Positions 15,926 to 24,765 of a stretch of 52,575 nucleotides of DNA are shown here, one piece after another; the first letter of the stretch is position 1, and each line of letters begins with the position of its first letter. The stretch is taken from positions 1 through 52,575 of the forward strand of contig PLZF01000029.1 of assembly GCA_003152015.1 (NCBI GenBank), given 5' to 3'. The notes beneath the pieces are model-generated. The model ran no database searches. It was not told the origin of the DNA and saw nothing but the letters and a program-made list of their open reading frames with translations. The stretch is from Acidimicrobiaceae bacterium (GTDB lineage Bacteria > Actinomycetota > Acidimicrobiia > Acidimicrobiales > RAAP-2). The position numbers and the translations under genes were made by a program.

Positions 15926-16714
15926 ATGATTCTTGACCGTTTCCGTATCACCGACAAGGTGGCCATCGTCACCGGTGCCGGCCGGGGTATCGGCGCGGCA
16001 ACGGCTGTGGCTCTGGCCGAGGCAGGCGCTGATGTGGTGGTGTCCGCCCGTACCGAGGACCAACTCAACGTGGTGGCGACCGCCATCGAGGCGGCAGGTC
16101 GGAAGGCAGTGGTGGTCCCCGCCGATCTCAGCGATCTCGAGGCGGTGGCCGGACTGGTGGACCATGCCCGTAAGGCTTTCGGACGACTCGACCTGGTGGT
16201 CAACAACGTGGGCGGTGCCATGCCCCGGCCATTTCTCGACACCTCGCCGGGTCGCCTCGAGCAGGCGTTCCACTTCAATGTGGCCACCGCTCACGCCCTG
16301 TTGCGCCCGGCGGTTCCGTTGATGCTCGAACACGACGGAGGATCTGCCGTCAACATCTCCTCGGCCATGGGCCGACTGGCCGGCCGGGGTTACCTCGCCT
16401 ACGGCACGGCCAAGGGTGCCCTGGCCCACTACACCCGGTTGGCCGCCGCCGATCTCTCACCGCGTATCCGGGTCAATGCCATCGCGGTGGGCTCAGTGGC
16501 CACATCCGCACTCGACATCGTGATGCAGACCGACGAACTGCGGACTGCCTTGGAGGCCGGGACTCCGCTGGGTCGCATCGGCGATCCCGAGGACATTGCC
16601 GCCGCGGTGGTCTATCTGACCTCCCGGGCAGGGTCCTACATCACCGGCAAGATTCTTGAGGTGGACGGAGGCATCGAGCAGCCCAATCTCGACATGGGCA
16701 TCCCCGACGTCTGA
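15926..16714 (+). CDS. Short-chain dehydrogenase/reductase, classical type
   Basis: 262 residues. The Rossmann glycine motif is TGAGRGIG (about 16-23), followed by NNVGG, the catalytic Ser in NISSAM and the YGTAK (YxxxK) pair. SARTEDQL after beta-2 favours NADP(H), though NAD cannot be excluded. The family oxidises or reduces hydroxy/keto groups on steroids, fatty-acyl chains and similar compounds. The C-terminal [20 protein letters not shown] resembles hydroxysteroid-dehydrogenase-like SDRs in mycobacterial lipid loci. The next gene, 68 bases downstream, encodes another NAD(P)-dependent enzyme, suggesting a shared pathway. Confidence 0.9.
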   Translation: MILDRFRITDKVAIVTGAGRGIGAATAVALAEAGADVVVSARTEDQLNVVATAIEAAGRKAVVVPADLSDLEAVAGLVDHARKAFGRLDLVVNNVGGAMPRPFLDTSPGRLEQAFHFNVATAHALLRPAVPLMLEHDGGSAVNISSAMGRLAGRGYLAYGTAKGALAHYTRLAAADLSPRIRVNAIAVGSVATSALDIVMQTDELRTALEAGTPLGRIGDPEDIAAAVVYLTSRAGSYITGKILEVDGGIEQPNLDMGIPDV

Positions 16715-16782
16715 GCGGGAACCACCCACTGCATCCACTGCACCCACCAAAGCCACCGCACCCACCCACCGAGGAGACCGCC

Positions 16783-17859
16783 ATGAGCCGTACCTACCGA
16801 GTTGTCGCCTGGAGCACGGGCAACGTCGGCCGACATGCCATCGCCGGCATTGATGCTCGGCCCGACCTCGAGTTGGTCGGCCTGTGGGTGTCCAACCCCG
16901 ACAAAGTGGGCAAAGACGCAGGCGAGTTGGCCGGCCTCGGCCGCCGCCTCGGCGTCACCGCCACCAATGACGTCGACGAACTGTTGGCCCTCAAGCCCGA
17001 CGTGGTCGTGCACACCGCCATGGCCGACAATCGCCTGATGGAAGCGCTGGCCGACATGGAACGCATCCTCCGGGCTGGAGTGAACGTGGTCTCCTCGGGA
17101 CCGGTCTTTCTTCAATACCCATTCGGTGTGGTCGATGACTCGATGATCGATCCAGTTCGGACCGCCGCCATCGATGGCGGGGTCTCGCTCTTCGTCAATG
17201 GTGTCGACCCCGGATTCGCCAACGACGCTCTTCCCCTCGTGCTCACCGGCATCAGCGAACGGATCGACGAGGTCCGCGTCTCCGAAGTCCTCAACTACAA
17301 CACGTACAACCAGCCCATGGTCATCTTCGACATCATGGGCTTCGGGCGTCCGATGGATGAGGTGCCCCTGATTTTACAACCGGGGGTGCTGACGACGGCG
17401 TGGGGCAGCGTGGTGCGTCAGCTGGCCGCCGGTCTCGACGTCGAGCTCGACTCCGTCGACGAGTGGTACGAGCGGCTACCGGCCACCGAGACGTTCGAGG
17501 TCGATGCCGGGACCATCGAAAAGGGAACGGTCGGGGCGCTGCATTTTGAGGTCCGGGGGATCCGTAACGGCAAGGTGGTGATCGTCCTTGAGCACGTGAC
17601 CCGGCTCCACGACGCTCTCGGCCCGGACTGGCCCCAACCTGCCGGTCACGGCTGCTATCGCGTACAGATAAGCGGCGAACCGAATTACACACTCGACCTG
17701 CAGCTCATGGGGAGCGACGGCGACCACAACACCGCCGGGTTGAAGGCCACCGCCATGCGACTGGTCAACGCGGTCCCCGCGGTGGTGGAGGGCCCCGCCG
17801 GGCTCCTGACCGCCCTCGACCTCCCCCCGATCACCGGCCGAGGGCTCGTTTCCACCTGA
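16783..17859 (+). CDS. DapB-like NAD(P)-dependent dehydrogenase
   Basis: 358 residues with an N-terminal Rossmann domain (YRVVAWSTGNVGRHAIAGI) and the arrangement of dihydrodipicolinate-reductase-like or 2,4-diaminopentanoate-dehydrogenase-like proteins common in mycobacteria. Supporting segments are PDVVVHTAMADN, VNVVSSGPVFLQYP and GVDPGFANDALPLVL. It is not a canonical DapB: it is longer and lacks the usual HxHHxxKxDxPSG motif. The reaction is therefore unassigned, probably reduction or deamination of a small acid or amine. The ATG at 16783 has a GAGGAGA ribosome site. A CAC-rich 40-bp stretch separates it from the SDR gene. Confidence 0.8.
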   Translation: MSRTYRVVAWSTGNVGRHAIAGIDARPDLELVGLWVSNPDKVGKDAGELAGLGRRLGVTATNDVDELLALKPDVVVHTAMADNRLMEALADMERILRAGVNVVSSGPVFLQYPFGVVDDSMIDPVRTAAIDGGVSLFVNGVDPGFANDALPLVLTGISERIDEVRVSEVLNYNTYNQPMVIFDIMGFGRPMDEVPLILQPGVLTTAWGSVVRQLAAGLDVELDSVDEWYERLPATETFEVDAGTIEKGTVGALHFEVRGIRNGKVVIVLEHVTRLHDALGPDWPQPAGHGCYRVQISGEPNYTLDLQLMGSDGDHNTAGLKATAMRLVNAVPAVVEGPAGLLTALDLPPITGRGLVST

Positions 17860-17973
17860 CTACCACCTGACTGGGGCCATCACCGGGGGCAGCCGAAGTG
17901 AGCGGCGCCGCCGCCCAGGTGTCGCTTCTGGACCGTGGCGGAACCCCGATCCCCCAACAGTAGGGTCCCAGGC

Positions 17974-19896
17974 ATGATGCACGGAGCAGGAGGGATGCCG
18001 AGAGGCGGGGGCGGAGGCGGGGGCGGGGCATTCGGAGGTGCGCTGCGCCAGATGCGTCGGGATGCCTCCGTCGTCCAACAGAACATCACCAAGGGCACCG
18101 CCAAGCGGATGCTGTCGTTCGGCCGTCCCTACCGCAACATCCTCTCCTTCTTCATGGTGTTGATAGTGGTCGACGCGGTGATCGGCGTGGCCAACCCCCT
18201 CATCTTCCGCGACATCATCAACAACGGCATTCTCGGGCACCACCGGAGCCTGATCGTCACCCTCGCCCTCATCGCCGGGGGGCTGGCCGTGTTCGATGCC
18301 GGGCTGTCGATCGCCGAGCGGTGGGTGTCGGCCAAGGTGGGCGAAGGGCTCATCTTCGACATGCGGTCACAGGTCTTCGAGCACATCCAGAAGATGCCCA
18401 TCTCCTTCTTCACCCGAACCCAGACAGGTGCTCTGATCAGCCGGTTGAACAACGACGTGCTCGGTGCCCAGCAGGCATTCACCGACATTTTGTCGTCGGT
18501 GGTGGCCAACCTGGTCAGCGTCACCCTGGTGCTGATCGCCATGTTCTTCCTGTCGTGGCAGATCACTCTGGTGAGCCTGGTCATCCTGCCGGTGTTCGTG
18601 CTCCCGGCCAAACGGGTGGGGCGACGCCTGTCGTCGATCACCCGCGAGGCCTATGGATTGAACGCCCAGATGAACACCACCATGACCGAGCGGTTCAACG
18701 TGTCAGGCGCACTGTTGGTCAAGCTGTTCGGGCGACCGTCGGAAGAGCGGAACTCCTTCGAGCACAAGGCGGGTCGGGTACGCGACATCGGCGTGACCCA
18801 GGCCATGTACGCCCGGGTCTTCATTGCCGCCCTGACCCTCACCGCATCGTTGGCCACCGCCCTGGTCTACGGGTGGGGTGGCATCCAGGCCGTCGATGGA
18901 GGATTGAGCGTCGGCTCTGTGGTGGCACTGGCCGCCTACCTCACCCGGCTGTACGGGCCGCTCACCTCGTTGTCCAATGTCCAGATCGACGTGATGACCG
19001 CCCTGGTCTCATTTGACAGGGTCTTCGAGATCCTCGACCTGCCCCCGATGATCGCCGACAAGCCCGATTCGGTGACGGTGCCCGCCGGTCCGGCCCGGAT
19101 CGAGTTCGACCATGTCGACTTCCGCTATCCGACGGCCGAAGAAGTCTCCCTGGCCTCTCTGGAGTCGGTGGCCGTGCTCGACACCACTGTCTCCCAGCAG
19201 GTTCTCTTCGACGTCAGCTTCACCGCCGAGCCAGGGCAACTGGTGGCCCTGGTCGGGCCGTCGGGGGCCGGCAAGACGACCATCAGCCATCTCCTCCCCC
19301 GCCTCTATGACGTGCAGTCCGGGGCGGTCCGCATCAACGGTGTCGACGTGCGGGATGTGACCATGGCCTCGCTGACCGATACCGTCGGCGTCGTCACCCA
19401 AGATGCCCACCTGTTCCACGAGACCATCCGGGACAATCTCCTCTATGCCAAACCCGAAGCCACCGAGGCGCAACTGCGCGACGCTTTGGCCGGTGCGCAG
19501 ATCTCCAACCTCATCGAGGCGCTCCCCGACGGGGTCGACACGGTGGTCGGTGACCGCGGCTATCGATTGTCCGGAGGCGAAAAGCAACGCCTGGCCATCG
19601 CCCGGCTCCTGTTGAAGGCACCCGAGGTGGTGGTCCTCGATGAAGCCACCGCCCATCTCGACTCGGAGTCAGAGTTGGCGGTACAGCGAGCATTGGCCAC
19701 TGCCCTCCGGGGCCGAACCTCCCTGGTGATCGCCCACCGGCTGTCTACCGTGCGGCAGGCCGACATGATTCTGGTGTTGGAGCACGGCCGGATCGTAGAG
19801 CGGGGGCGCCACGACGAACTCCTCGAGGCAAACGGGGTGTACGCCGACCTCTACCGAATCCAGTTCCAGGGTCAGGAGCATGCCGACCCGGTCTAG
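17974..19896 (+). CDS. ABC exporter, fused membrane and ATPase domains
   Basis: 640 residues, a half-transporter that should work as a dimer. A Gly-rich N-terminal linker (eight glycines in a row) precedes six membrane helices. The nucleotide domain carries Walker A GPSGAGKTT, the signature LSGGEKQR, Walker B VVVLDEATAH and the switch IAHRLS. The pattern is that of MsbA/multidrug-type exporters. An unusual 20-residue insert (about EEVSLASLESVAVLDTTVSQ) sits between the first strand and the ATPase core. I chose the ATG at 17974; a GTG 13 codons upstream is possible. The cargo is unknown. Confidence 0.9.
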   Translation: MMHGAGGMPRGGGGGGGGAFGGALRQMRRDASVVQQNITKGTAKRMLSFGRPYRNILSFFMVLIVVDAVIGVANPLIFRDIINNGILGHHRSLIVTLALIAGGLAVFDAGLSIAERWVSAKVGEGLIFDMRSQVFEHIQKMPISFFTRTQTGALISRLNNDVLGAQQAFTDILSSVVANLVSVTLVLIAMFFLSWQITLVSLVILPVFVLPAKRVGRRLSSITREAYGLNAQMNTTMTERFNVSGALLVKLFGRPSEERNSFEHKAGRVRDIGVTQAMYARVFIAALTLTASLATALVYGWGGIQAVDGGLSVGSVVALAAYLTRLYGPLTSLSNVQIDVMTALVSFDRVFEILDLPPMIADKPDSVTVPAGPARIEFDHVDFRYPTAEEVSLASLESVAVLDTTVSQQVLFDVSFTAEPGQLVALVGPSGAGKTTISHLLPRLYDVQSGAVRINGVDVRDVTMASLTDTVGVVTQDAHLFHETIRDNLLYAKPEATEAQLRDALAGAQISNLIEALPDGVDTVVGDRGYRLSGGEKQRLAIARLLLKAPEVVVLDEATAHLDSESELAVQRALATALRGRTSLVIAHRLSTVRQADMILVLEHGRIVERGRHDELLEANGVYADLYRIQFQGQEHADPV

Positions 19897-19940
19897 ACGC
19901 GGTGTTGAATGGCGTCACCGCCCGGACCACACGCCGTGGT

Positions 19941-20099
19941 TCAGGCGGCCTCCCCGACACACAGGGATTGCTCTCCCTTGTCGTGCGAGTCACCGTCGTC
20001 GATGAGCTTGGTCCCCCACTCACGACGGGCGCGTTCGGTGACCGCCCGGGTGGTGGCCGGGTCACGCTGATGTTGTCTGATGTGATCTTCTTCGTTCAT
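19941..20099 (-). CDS. Small acidic protein of unknown function (52 aa)
   Basis: A 52-residue frame starts MNEEDHIRQHQRDPATTR and ends GEQSLCVGEAA. A good ribosome site (GGAGG, 5 bases before the ATG at 20099) supports translation. The protein is charged, with a helical middle (TERARREWGTKLIDDGD), one Cys near the end and no membrane segment. I do not recognise it. It converges with the ABC exporter (45 bases from its stop), and a minus-strand terminator about 90 bases upstream separates it from the preceding transcript, so it needs its own promoter. Confidence 0.55.
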   Translation of the reverse strand: MNEEDHIRQHQRDPATTRAVTERARREWGTKLIDDGDSHDKGEQSLCVGEAA

Positions 20100-20186
20100 T
20101 GTTTTCCTCCATTCATTGAAATTGGTGAGGGCCGCACGACGCCTCGATCAGGGCCACGCGGGGCTATCTCGAATCATTCCCGGGTA

Positions 20187-20220
20187 AACAAAAAGGAGCC
20201 GCTTCGTGAGAAGCGACTCC
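20187..20220 (-). terminator. Strong intrinsic terminator on the minus strand
   Basis: An 11-bp stem with one mismatch (GGAGTCGCTTC / GAAGCGGCTCC on the minus strand) and a TCAC loop is followed by TTTTTGTTT. Only the minus strand has the T-run, so it ends a minus-strand transcript arising between 20221 and the divergent MFS gene at 20502. Confidence 0.85.
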
Positions 20221-20249
20221 TTGACGGTTCAGACCATGTAGCTGGCTGG

Positions 20250-20426
20250 TTATTCCGTCGGAAGCGCCTCCGAGATTGCCTTGCTTCTCAGTGCCGATAC
20301 GGCACCGGCACATGCCGATCCGTCCCGGCTCATCGAGAGCGCTACGGACCCACGCGAGGACCCGAGAGCCGCAAGGCCCCCGGTATGCCGGAACATCCGG
20401 CTCGCAGACACATCCATAGAACGCAT
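20250..20426 (-). CDS. Candidate small gene or small RNA ending at the 20.2-kb terminator
   Basis: Something on the minus strand must be transcribed into the terminator at 20187-20220. The best coding candidate is a 58-residue frame from an ATG at 20426 (MRSMDVSASRMFRHTGG...SALRSKAISEALPTE), stopping 30 bases before the terminator stem. A TAGAGT -10-like hexamer ends 7 bases before the ATG, which would suit a leaderless actinobacterial message; no clear -35 or ribosome site is seen. Codon use is poorer in third-position G/C than in neighbours, and several GC-rich hairpins can form (for example GCCGGATGTTCCGGC). A structured non-coding RNA is therefore as likely as a protein. Confidence 0.35.
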   Translation of the reverse strand: MRSMDVSASRMFRHTGGLAALGSSRGSVALSMSRDGSACAGAVSALRSKAISEALPTE

Positions 20427-20501
20427 AGGTGTAACTCTAGCGCGGAACACGTCAGCCGCGACGTCGCCAAGTCACGTTGATGTGCCCGGTACGGTTACCG
20501 G

Positions 20502-21800
20502 GTGGCTCGTGTCGTCATTGACATCACCCCGTTGCGCCGTCACCGGGACTTCCGCCGATTGTGGGCCGGCCAGGTGGTGTCCGGGGTGGGCTCCCAGCTC
20601 ACCTTGGTGGCCGTTTCCTATCAGGCCTACGCCTTGACCCATTCGACGCTGGTCGTCGGCTTGACCGGCTTGGTGCAACTGGTCCCCCTGTTGGGTGGCG
20701 CCCTGTTGGGCGGCACCCTGGCCGATGCCATGGACCGACGGCGGGTACTGGTCATCACCCAGTTCGCCATGGCGGCCGCCAGTGGTGGTCTGGTGATCAA
20801 CGCCACGCTCCCCCATCCCCGGGTGTGGCCCCTCTTCGTATGCACGGCAGCCGCGGCTGCCTTTCAGGGCGTGGACTGGCCGGCCCGACGGGCGACGCTT
20901 CCCATGGTGGTCGACCCGGACGAGGTCATCGCCGCGGTGGCGCTGCAGACGACCATTCAGCAACTGGCGCTGGTGGTGGGACCCGCCCTGGCCGGAATTC
21001 TTATCTCCACCATCGGGTTGGGGGCGGTATTCGGGGTCGACGTGGCCACCTTCGGGGTTGCCCTTGTTGTTGCTCTCCTCTTGCCGGCGTTGGTGCCCAG
21101 CGGCGGGGGCACGCCGATGGGATTCCGCTCGATGGCAGAGGGGTTTTCGCACCTCAAGGGCCAAAAACTGCTGTCGGCGACCTACTGGATCGACCTCAAC
21201 GCCATGATCTTCGGGATGCCTCGGGCGGTGTTTCCCGCCCTGGGTGTGGGGCTGTTCGGCGGCGGCGCCGGGGTGGTCGGGCTGTTGTATGCCGCGCCGG
21301 GGGCAGGGGCCCTGATCGGCTCGTTGTTCACGGGTTGGTGTAGCCGGGTACGACACCAGGGGAGGGCCATCGCCGCCTGCGTGGCGGTATGGGGCACGAC
21401 CATCGCGCTCTTCGGCATCATCCCGGTGCTCTGGACCAGTCTCGCCCTGTTGGCCCTGGCCGGAGCGGCCGACGTCATCTCGGCGGTCTTTCGCCAGGCG
21501 GTGCAGCAACGGACAGTGCCGGATCACCTGCAAGGCCGTCTTTCGGGGACCTTCTTCGCGGTGGTGGCCGGTGGCCCCCGGTTGGGCGATGCGGAGACCG
21601 GCCTGGCCGCCGAGGTCGGTGGACCACAGTTCGCGGTGTGGTCCGGTGGCCTGGTCTGTGTCATCGGCGTCGCCTTGCTCCTGTGGCGGGTTCCCGAGCT
21701 GTGGCGGGACAGTGGAGGTGGTGACCAACTGTCACCGGGAGCCGCGGACCGGGCCATCGCCGAAACCACCAGCGAACTGGGGGAGGGTGAGCCGCTGTAG
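20502..21800 (+). CDS. Major facilitator transporter, EntS-like exporter family
   Basis: 432 residues with about 12 hydrophobic helices. The N-terminus RHRDFRRLWAGQVVSGVGSQ and loop LADAMDRRRVLVITQ, together with WPARRATLPMVV, are hallmarks of the MFS_3 (enterobactin exporter EntS-like) group. It should export a small molecule by proton antiport; the substrate cannot be named. The GTG at 20502 gives the standard N-terminus. No siderophore synthesis gene is adjacent, although a ferric-iron importer lies 3 kb downstream. Confidence 0.85.
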   Translation: MARVVIDITPLRRHRDFRRLWAGQVVSGVGSQLTLVAVSYQAYALTHSTLVVGLTGLVQLVPLLGGALLGGTLADAMDRRRVLVITQFAMAAASGGLVINATLPHPRVWPLFVCTAAAAAFQGVDWPARRATLPMVVDPDEVIAAVALQTTIQQLALVVGPALAGILISTIGLGAVFGVDVATFGVALVVALLLPALVPSGGGTPMGFRSMAEGFSHLKGQKLLSATYWIDLNAMIFGMPRAVFPALGVGLFGGGAGVVGLLYAAPGAGALIGSLFTGWCSRVRHQGRAIAACVAVWGTTIALFGIIPVLWTSLALLALAGAADVISAVFRQAVQQRTVPDHLQGRLSGTFFAVVAGGPRLGDAETGLAAEVGGPQFAVWSGGLVCVIGVALLLWRVPELWRDSGGGDQLSPGAADRAIAETTSELGEGEPL

Positions 21801-21865
21801 ATGGTCGGTCGGTCGTCACACCACCGGCCTACGGTGCCCATGAGGGGAATCGACAAGGAGACACC

Positions 21866-23014
21866 GTGCGCCCGTACCACCGGTTGCGAATCGCAGTTCA
21901 CTACCCAGCCCGACCAGTAGGTCCGATCCCCCGAGTCATCTCCCTCGGCGTGTGTTGCATGGTCTTCGTTTCCCTCTCCGCCTGCTCCGCGACCTCAACC
22001 ACAGCCCGCTCCTCGTCGGCACCGGCCACTTCGCCACCCACCGTCGCCCCTACCTCAGCCCCCACTGCGTCGACCCCGGCCACCGATCCCCGTCAACAAA
22101 CAGTTCCCTCCACGCCTGGGGTGCCGTCGGCACCCGGGCTCATCACCGAACCCGACCAAGGCATGACCCCGATCTACTCGTTGATCCAGTCCCCAACTCG
22201 CACCCTGGACATGTCGATGTACGAGTTGGTCGATACCCGGGCCGAGTCCCTCCTCGCCGCCGACGCCGGACGCGGTGTATCTGTGCGGGTGATCCTCGAC
22301 CACCGCTACGAGACGTCCCACAATCAGCCGGCGTATTCCTATCTGGTCTCTCACGGTGTGCACGTGCAGTGGGCTCCTCCGTCATTCAGTGCCTTCCACG
22401 TCAAGATGATCTGTGTCGACGACTCCACCTGCTCGGTGATGACGCTAAACCTCACCTCCCGTTACTACGCCACCACTCGCGACTTCGCCGTCAGCGACTC
22501 GACTCCGGCGGACGTGACATCCATGGAACAGACGTTCACGGCCGACTTCGATAGCTCGTCGATCATTCCACCCAACGGGACCGACCTGGTCTGGAGCCCG
22601 GGAAGCACCGGAACGTTGACGTCTCTCATCGGCTCGGCCACCTCAGAGCTCCTCATCTACAACGAGGAGATGAGCGATCCGGCCATTGTGTCGTCGTTGG
22701 CGTCCGCGGCCCGGCGGGGGGTGGCCGTGCGGGTGGTGATGACCGACCAGACGTCATGGCACCCCGAGTTCTCGACGCTCACCACCGCCGGGGTTCAGGT
22801 CCGGCTGTTTCACGGTGAGACGCCCGTCTACATCCACGCCAAGATGGTCTGGGTCGACGGGAAAGAGGACTTCATCGGATCGGAGAATTTCTCCCAGGCA
22901 TCGCTGACACGCAATCGCGAGCTCGGCATCGTGCTCACCGACCCGGCCATCCTGTCCGCCATCCACCACACCTTTGACGCCGACTTCGCCGGCGCAGCAC
23001 CGTGGGGGACCTGA
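21866..23014 (+). CDS. Phospholipase D-like lipoprotein
   Basis: 382 residues: a hydrophobic N-terminal stretch ending in a lipobox (LSAC, about 40), a Ser/Thr/Pro-rich spacer, then two HKD half-sites. The first is HVKMICVDDSTCSVMTLNLT and the second HAKMVWVDGKEDFIGSENFS; each supplies the His and Lys of the PLD active site. Such enzymes cleave or transfer phosphodiester bonds (phospholipase, cardiolipin-synthase-like or nuclease); which one is unclear. A lipid anchor places it outside the membrane. The GTG at 21866 follows AAGGAGACACC. Confidence 0.88.
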   Translation: MRPYHRLRIAVHYPARPVGPIPRVISLGVCCMVFVSLSACSATSTTARSSSAPATSPPTVAPTSAPTASTPATDPRQQTVPSTPGVPSAPGLITEPDQGMTPIYSLIQSPTRTLDMSMYELVDTRAESLLAADAGRGVSVRVILDHRYETSHNQPAYSYLVSHGVHVQWAPPSFSAFHVKMICVDDSTCSVMTLNLTSRYYATTRDFAVSDSTPADVTSMEQTFTADFDSSSIIPPNGTDLVWSPGSTGTLTSLIGSATSELLIYNEEMSDPAIVSSLASAARRGVAVRVVMTDQTSWHPEFSTLTTAGVQVRLFHGETPVYIHAKMVWVDGKEDFIGSENFSQASLTRNRELGIVLTDPAILSAIHHTFDADFAGAAPWGT

Positions 23015-23044
23015 CCGATACCAGGCGGCTGGCCGTCCAGGGCG

Positions 23045-23629
23045 TCAGCGCGGGGATGCCGCCAGGGATCGGAGTGCAAGTGACGTGGCAATCTGCAGCA
23101 CCCCGTAGATGATCAACCAGATCCCCATGATGGTGGCCAACGTCACCAGGGTGATACCGGGGACGACCAGAGTGACCACCCCAGCGGCGAACCCGAGCAG
23201 TCCCATGCCGATCCGGATGCCCCGTCCCGGAGAACGGGGGTGGATGTAGGCAGAAAAGAACTCGATGATCCCGCCCACAATCCAGAACAGTCCAATGAGA
23301 AAAGCCAGGGACGAGAGTGTCTCGTAGGTGTGACGGAGGAAAAATACGCCGACGATGACCGAGAGGAGCCCGAGAAGGGCGATCAGCACCCTGGTGGCAC
23401 CTGAGTCATGTTCGTCGGCGATGGCCATCACCAAGCGGAACAACCCACTGACGAACAGCCAGATCCCCAAGAGGATTGCGAATCCGTAAATGGTGGCCAC
23501 GGGACGAAGCACCACCAATACCCCGAGCACCAGGGTGGCGATGCCGAACACCAGCACCGATCCCCACGATCGACCGATCACCCGCAGGATGTCGTCTTTT
23601 TCGCTCTTGCTCATGGTCGGGTCAACCAC
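23045..23629 (-). CDS. HdeD-family (DUF308) membrane protein
   Basis: 194 residues with six predicted membrane helices in three pairs, each with the HdeD pattern: SVLVFGIATLVLGVLVVLRP, IYGFAILLGIWLFVSGLFRL and, near the end, ATIMGIWLIIYGVLQIATSL. HdeD proteins are linked to acid and stress tolerance, though their mechanism is not known. The GTG at 23629 has an AAAGGGGG ribosome site; an ATG 5 codons later is the alternative. It converges with the PLD-like gene (30-base gap). Confidence 0.85.
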   Translation of the reverse strand: MVDPTMSKSEKDDILRVIGRSWGSVLVFGIATLVLGVLVVLRPVATIYGFAILLGIWLFVSGLFRLVMAIADEHDSGATRVLIALLGLLSVIVGVFFLRHTYETLSSLAFLIGLFWIVGGIIEFFSAYIHPRSPGRGIRIGMGLLGFAAGVVTLVVPGITLVTLATIMGIWLIIYGVLQIATSLALRSLAASPR

Positions 23630-23723
23630 GGAGCCCCCTTTGTGCCGCGGTGAGCCGGTAGTTGGCCGAACTCACCGCGCCAGTTTCACCCTAGGCCGCT
23701 GACTTACCGCCGCCGTGGACCAT

Positions 23724-24614
23724 TCACCGGTTGACGGCACCCACCAGTTCCTCGCTGACCGCCCACAGGCGACCGGCAGCGGCCTCATCCTCGGCCGAGG
23801 CAGAGGGCTTGCGAGCTCTCCCCTTGACGAAGTACTTGCCGGTGACGTCGGCCACATCCGCCGACGAGGCCAGAAAGACTGACGTTCGGGCTCCCTTCTC
23901 CGGCGTGAGGACGAACGGTTTGATCACCTTCAATCCGAAGGCCAAGAACCCCCGGGTGTCTCCGTCGCGTCCATATCCGGTGGCGACCGTCCCCGGATGG
24001 ACCGAGTTCACCGTCACCCCGGTCCCGGCCACGTGACGGGCCAGCTCGGTGGTGAAGAGGATATTGGCCAACTTCGAACGGGCGTATACCTGCATGCCCC
24101 GGTAGTTCTGGCACGACTGCAGATCGTCGAAGTCCATCCCGTGGCGCGCCGACCGGTGGGCGGTAGAGGCCACATTCACCACCCGGGAGGGGGCGGATGC
24201 CACCAGACGGTCGGTGAGCAACGTGGTCAAGAGGAACGGCCCCAGATGATTCACGGCAAAGGTCGATTCGTAGCCGTCCACCGTCTCCGAGCGGTCGGTG
24301 AGCACCAGGCCGGCGTTGTTGATCAACACATCGATCCGATCGCAACGCCGCAGGAGCTCAGCCGCGCCCACCCGGACCGAAGCCAGATCGGCCAGATCGA
24401 ATACCACCAGCTCCACGAGGTCGCTGCCACTGGACTGGCGAATTTCGGCGACGGCTTGATTACCTCGCGACGCGTCGCGGGCGGTGATCACCGTCCGGGC
24501 CCCAACCCGGGCCAGAGCCACCGCGGTGGCCTTGCCGATCCCAGAATTACCCCCGGTCACGATCACCGTTTTCCCGGTCATCGACCCGTCCGTTGGCCCC
24601 GGAATACCACTCAT
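23724..24614 (-). CDS. Short-chain dehydrogenase, retinol-dehydrogenase-like
   Basis: 296 residues. The Rossmann motif is TGGNSGIG (about 21-28), then TARDASRG favouring NADP(H), NNAG, VNVAS and the YARSK catalytic pair. Length and the NYRGMQVYARSKLANILFT segment place it with the retinol dehydrogenase/WWOX-like SDRs that reduce aldehydes and ketones on hydrophobic substrates. The ATG at 24614 is used; an ATG 11 codons in (MTGKTVIVTGG) is nearly as good. It is divergent from the iron importer operon. Confidence 0.88.
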   Translation of the reverse strand: MSGIPGPTDGSMTGKTVIVTGGNSGIGKATAVALARVGARTVITARDASRGNQAVAEIRQSSGSDLVELVVFDLADLASVRVGAAELLRRCDRIDVLINNAGLVLTDRSETVDGYESTFAVNHLGPFLLTTLLTDRLVASAPSRVVNVASTAHRSARHGMDFDDLQSCQNYRGMQVYARSKLANILFTTELARHVAGTGVTVNSVHPGTVATGYGRDGDTRGFLAFGLKVIKPFVLTPEKGARTSVFLASSADVADVTGKYFVKGRARKPSASAEDEAAAGRLWAVSEELVGAVNR

Positions 24615-24685
24615 GTTCTGTCCTCATCTCGTCGAGAGCCCGTCTGACCTCCGAATTCTAACGGTGAACCCATCCGGCAGCGTGG

Positions 24686-24715
24686 TTGACACCGAATGTT
24701 CGGCATGCCTAATCT
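24686..24715 (+). promoter_or_regulatory. Promoter with overlapping palindrome upstream of the iron importer
   Basis: A perfect -35 TTGACA (24686-24691) and a -10 TAATCT (24710-24715) are separated by 18 bases. Across the spacer and -10 lies the imperfect palindrome TTCGGCATGCCTAA (24699-24712; 12 of 14 positions symmetric). Its TTAGGCATGCCGAA reading resembles half-sites of IdeR/DtxR iron boxes (TTAGG...CCTAA). A repressor bound there would block RNA polymerase. The first start codon follows 50 bases after the -10. Confidence 0.65.
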
Positions 24716-24765
24716 TTTTTATCATCCTTACCTGAGAAACTGAGGCCGAGAGGGCAGTCCACGTC

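Noticed and set aside
24722-24765. TPP-riboswitch-like bases (CTGAGA) in the leader of the iron importer
   Set aside because: The remaining conserved TPP elements are absent, the leader is only about 45 bases, and the downstream genes concern iron.
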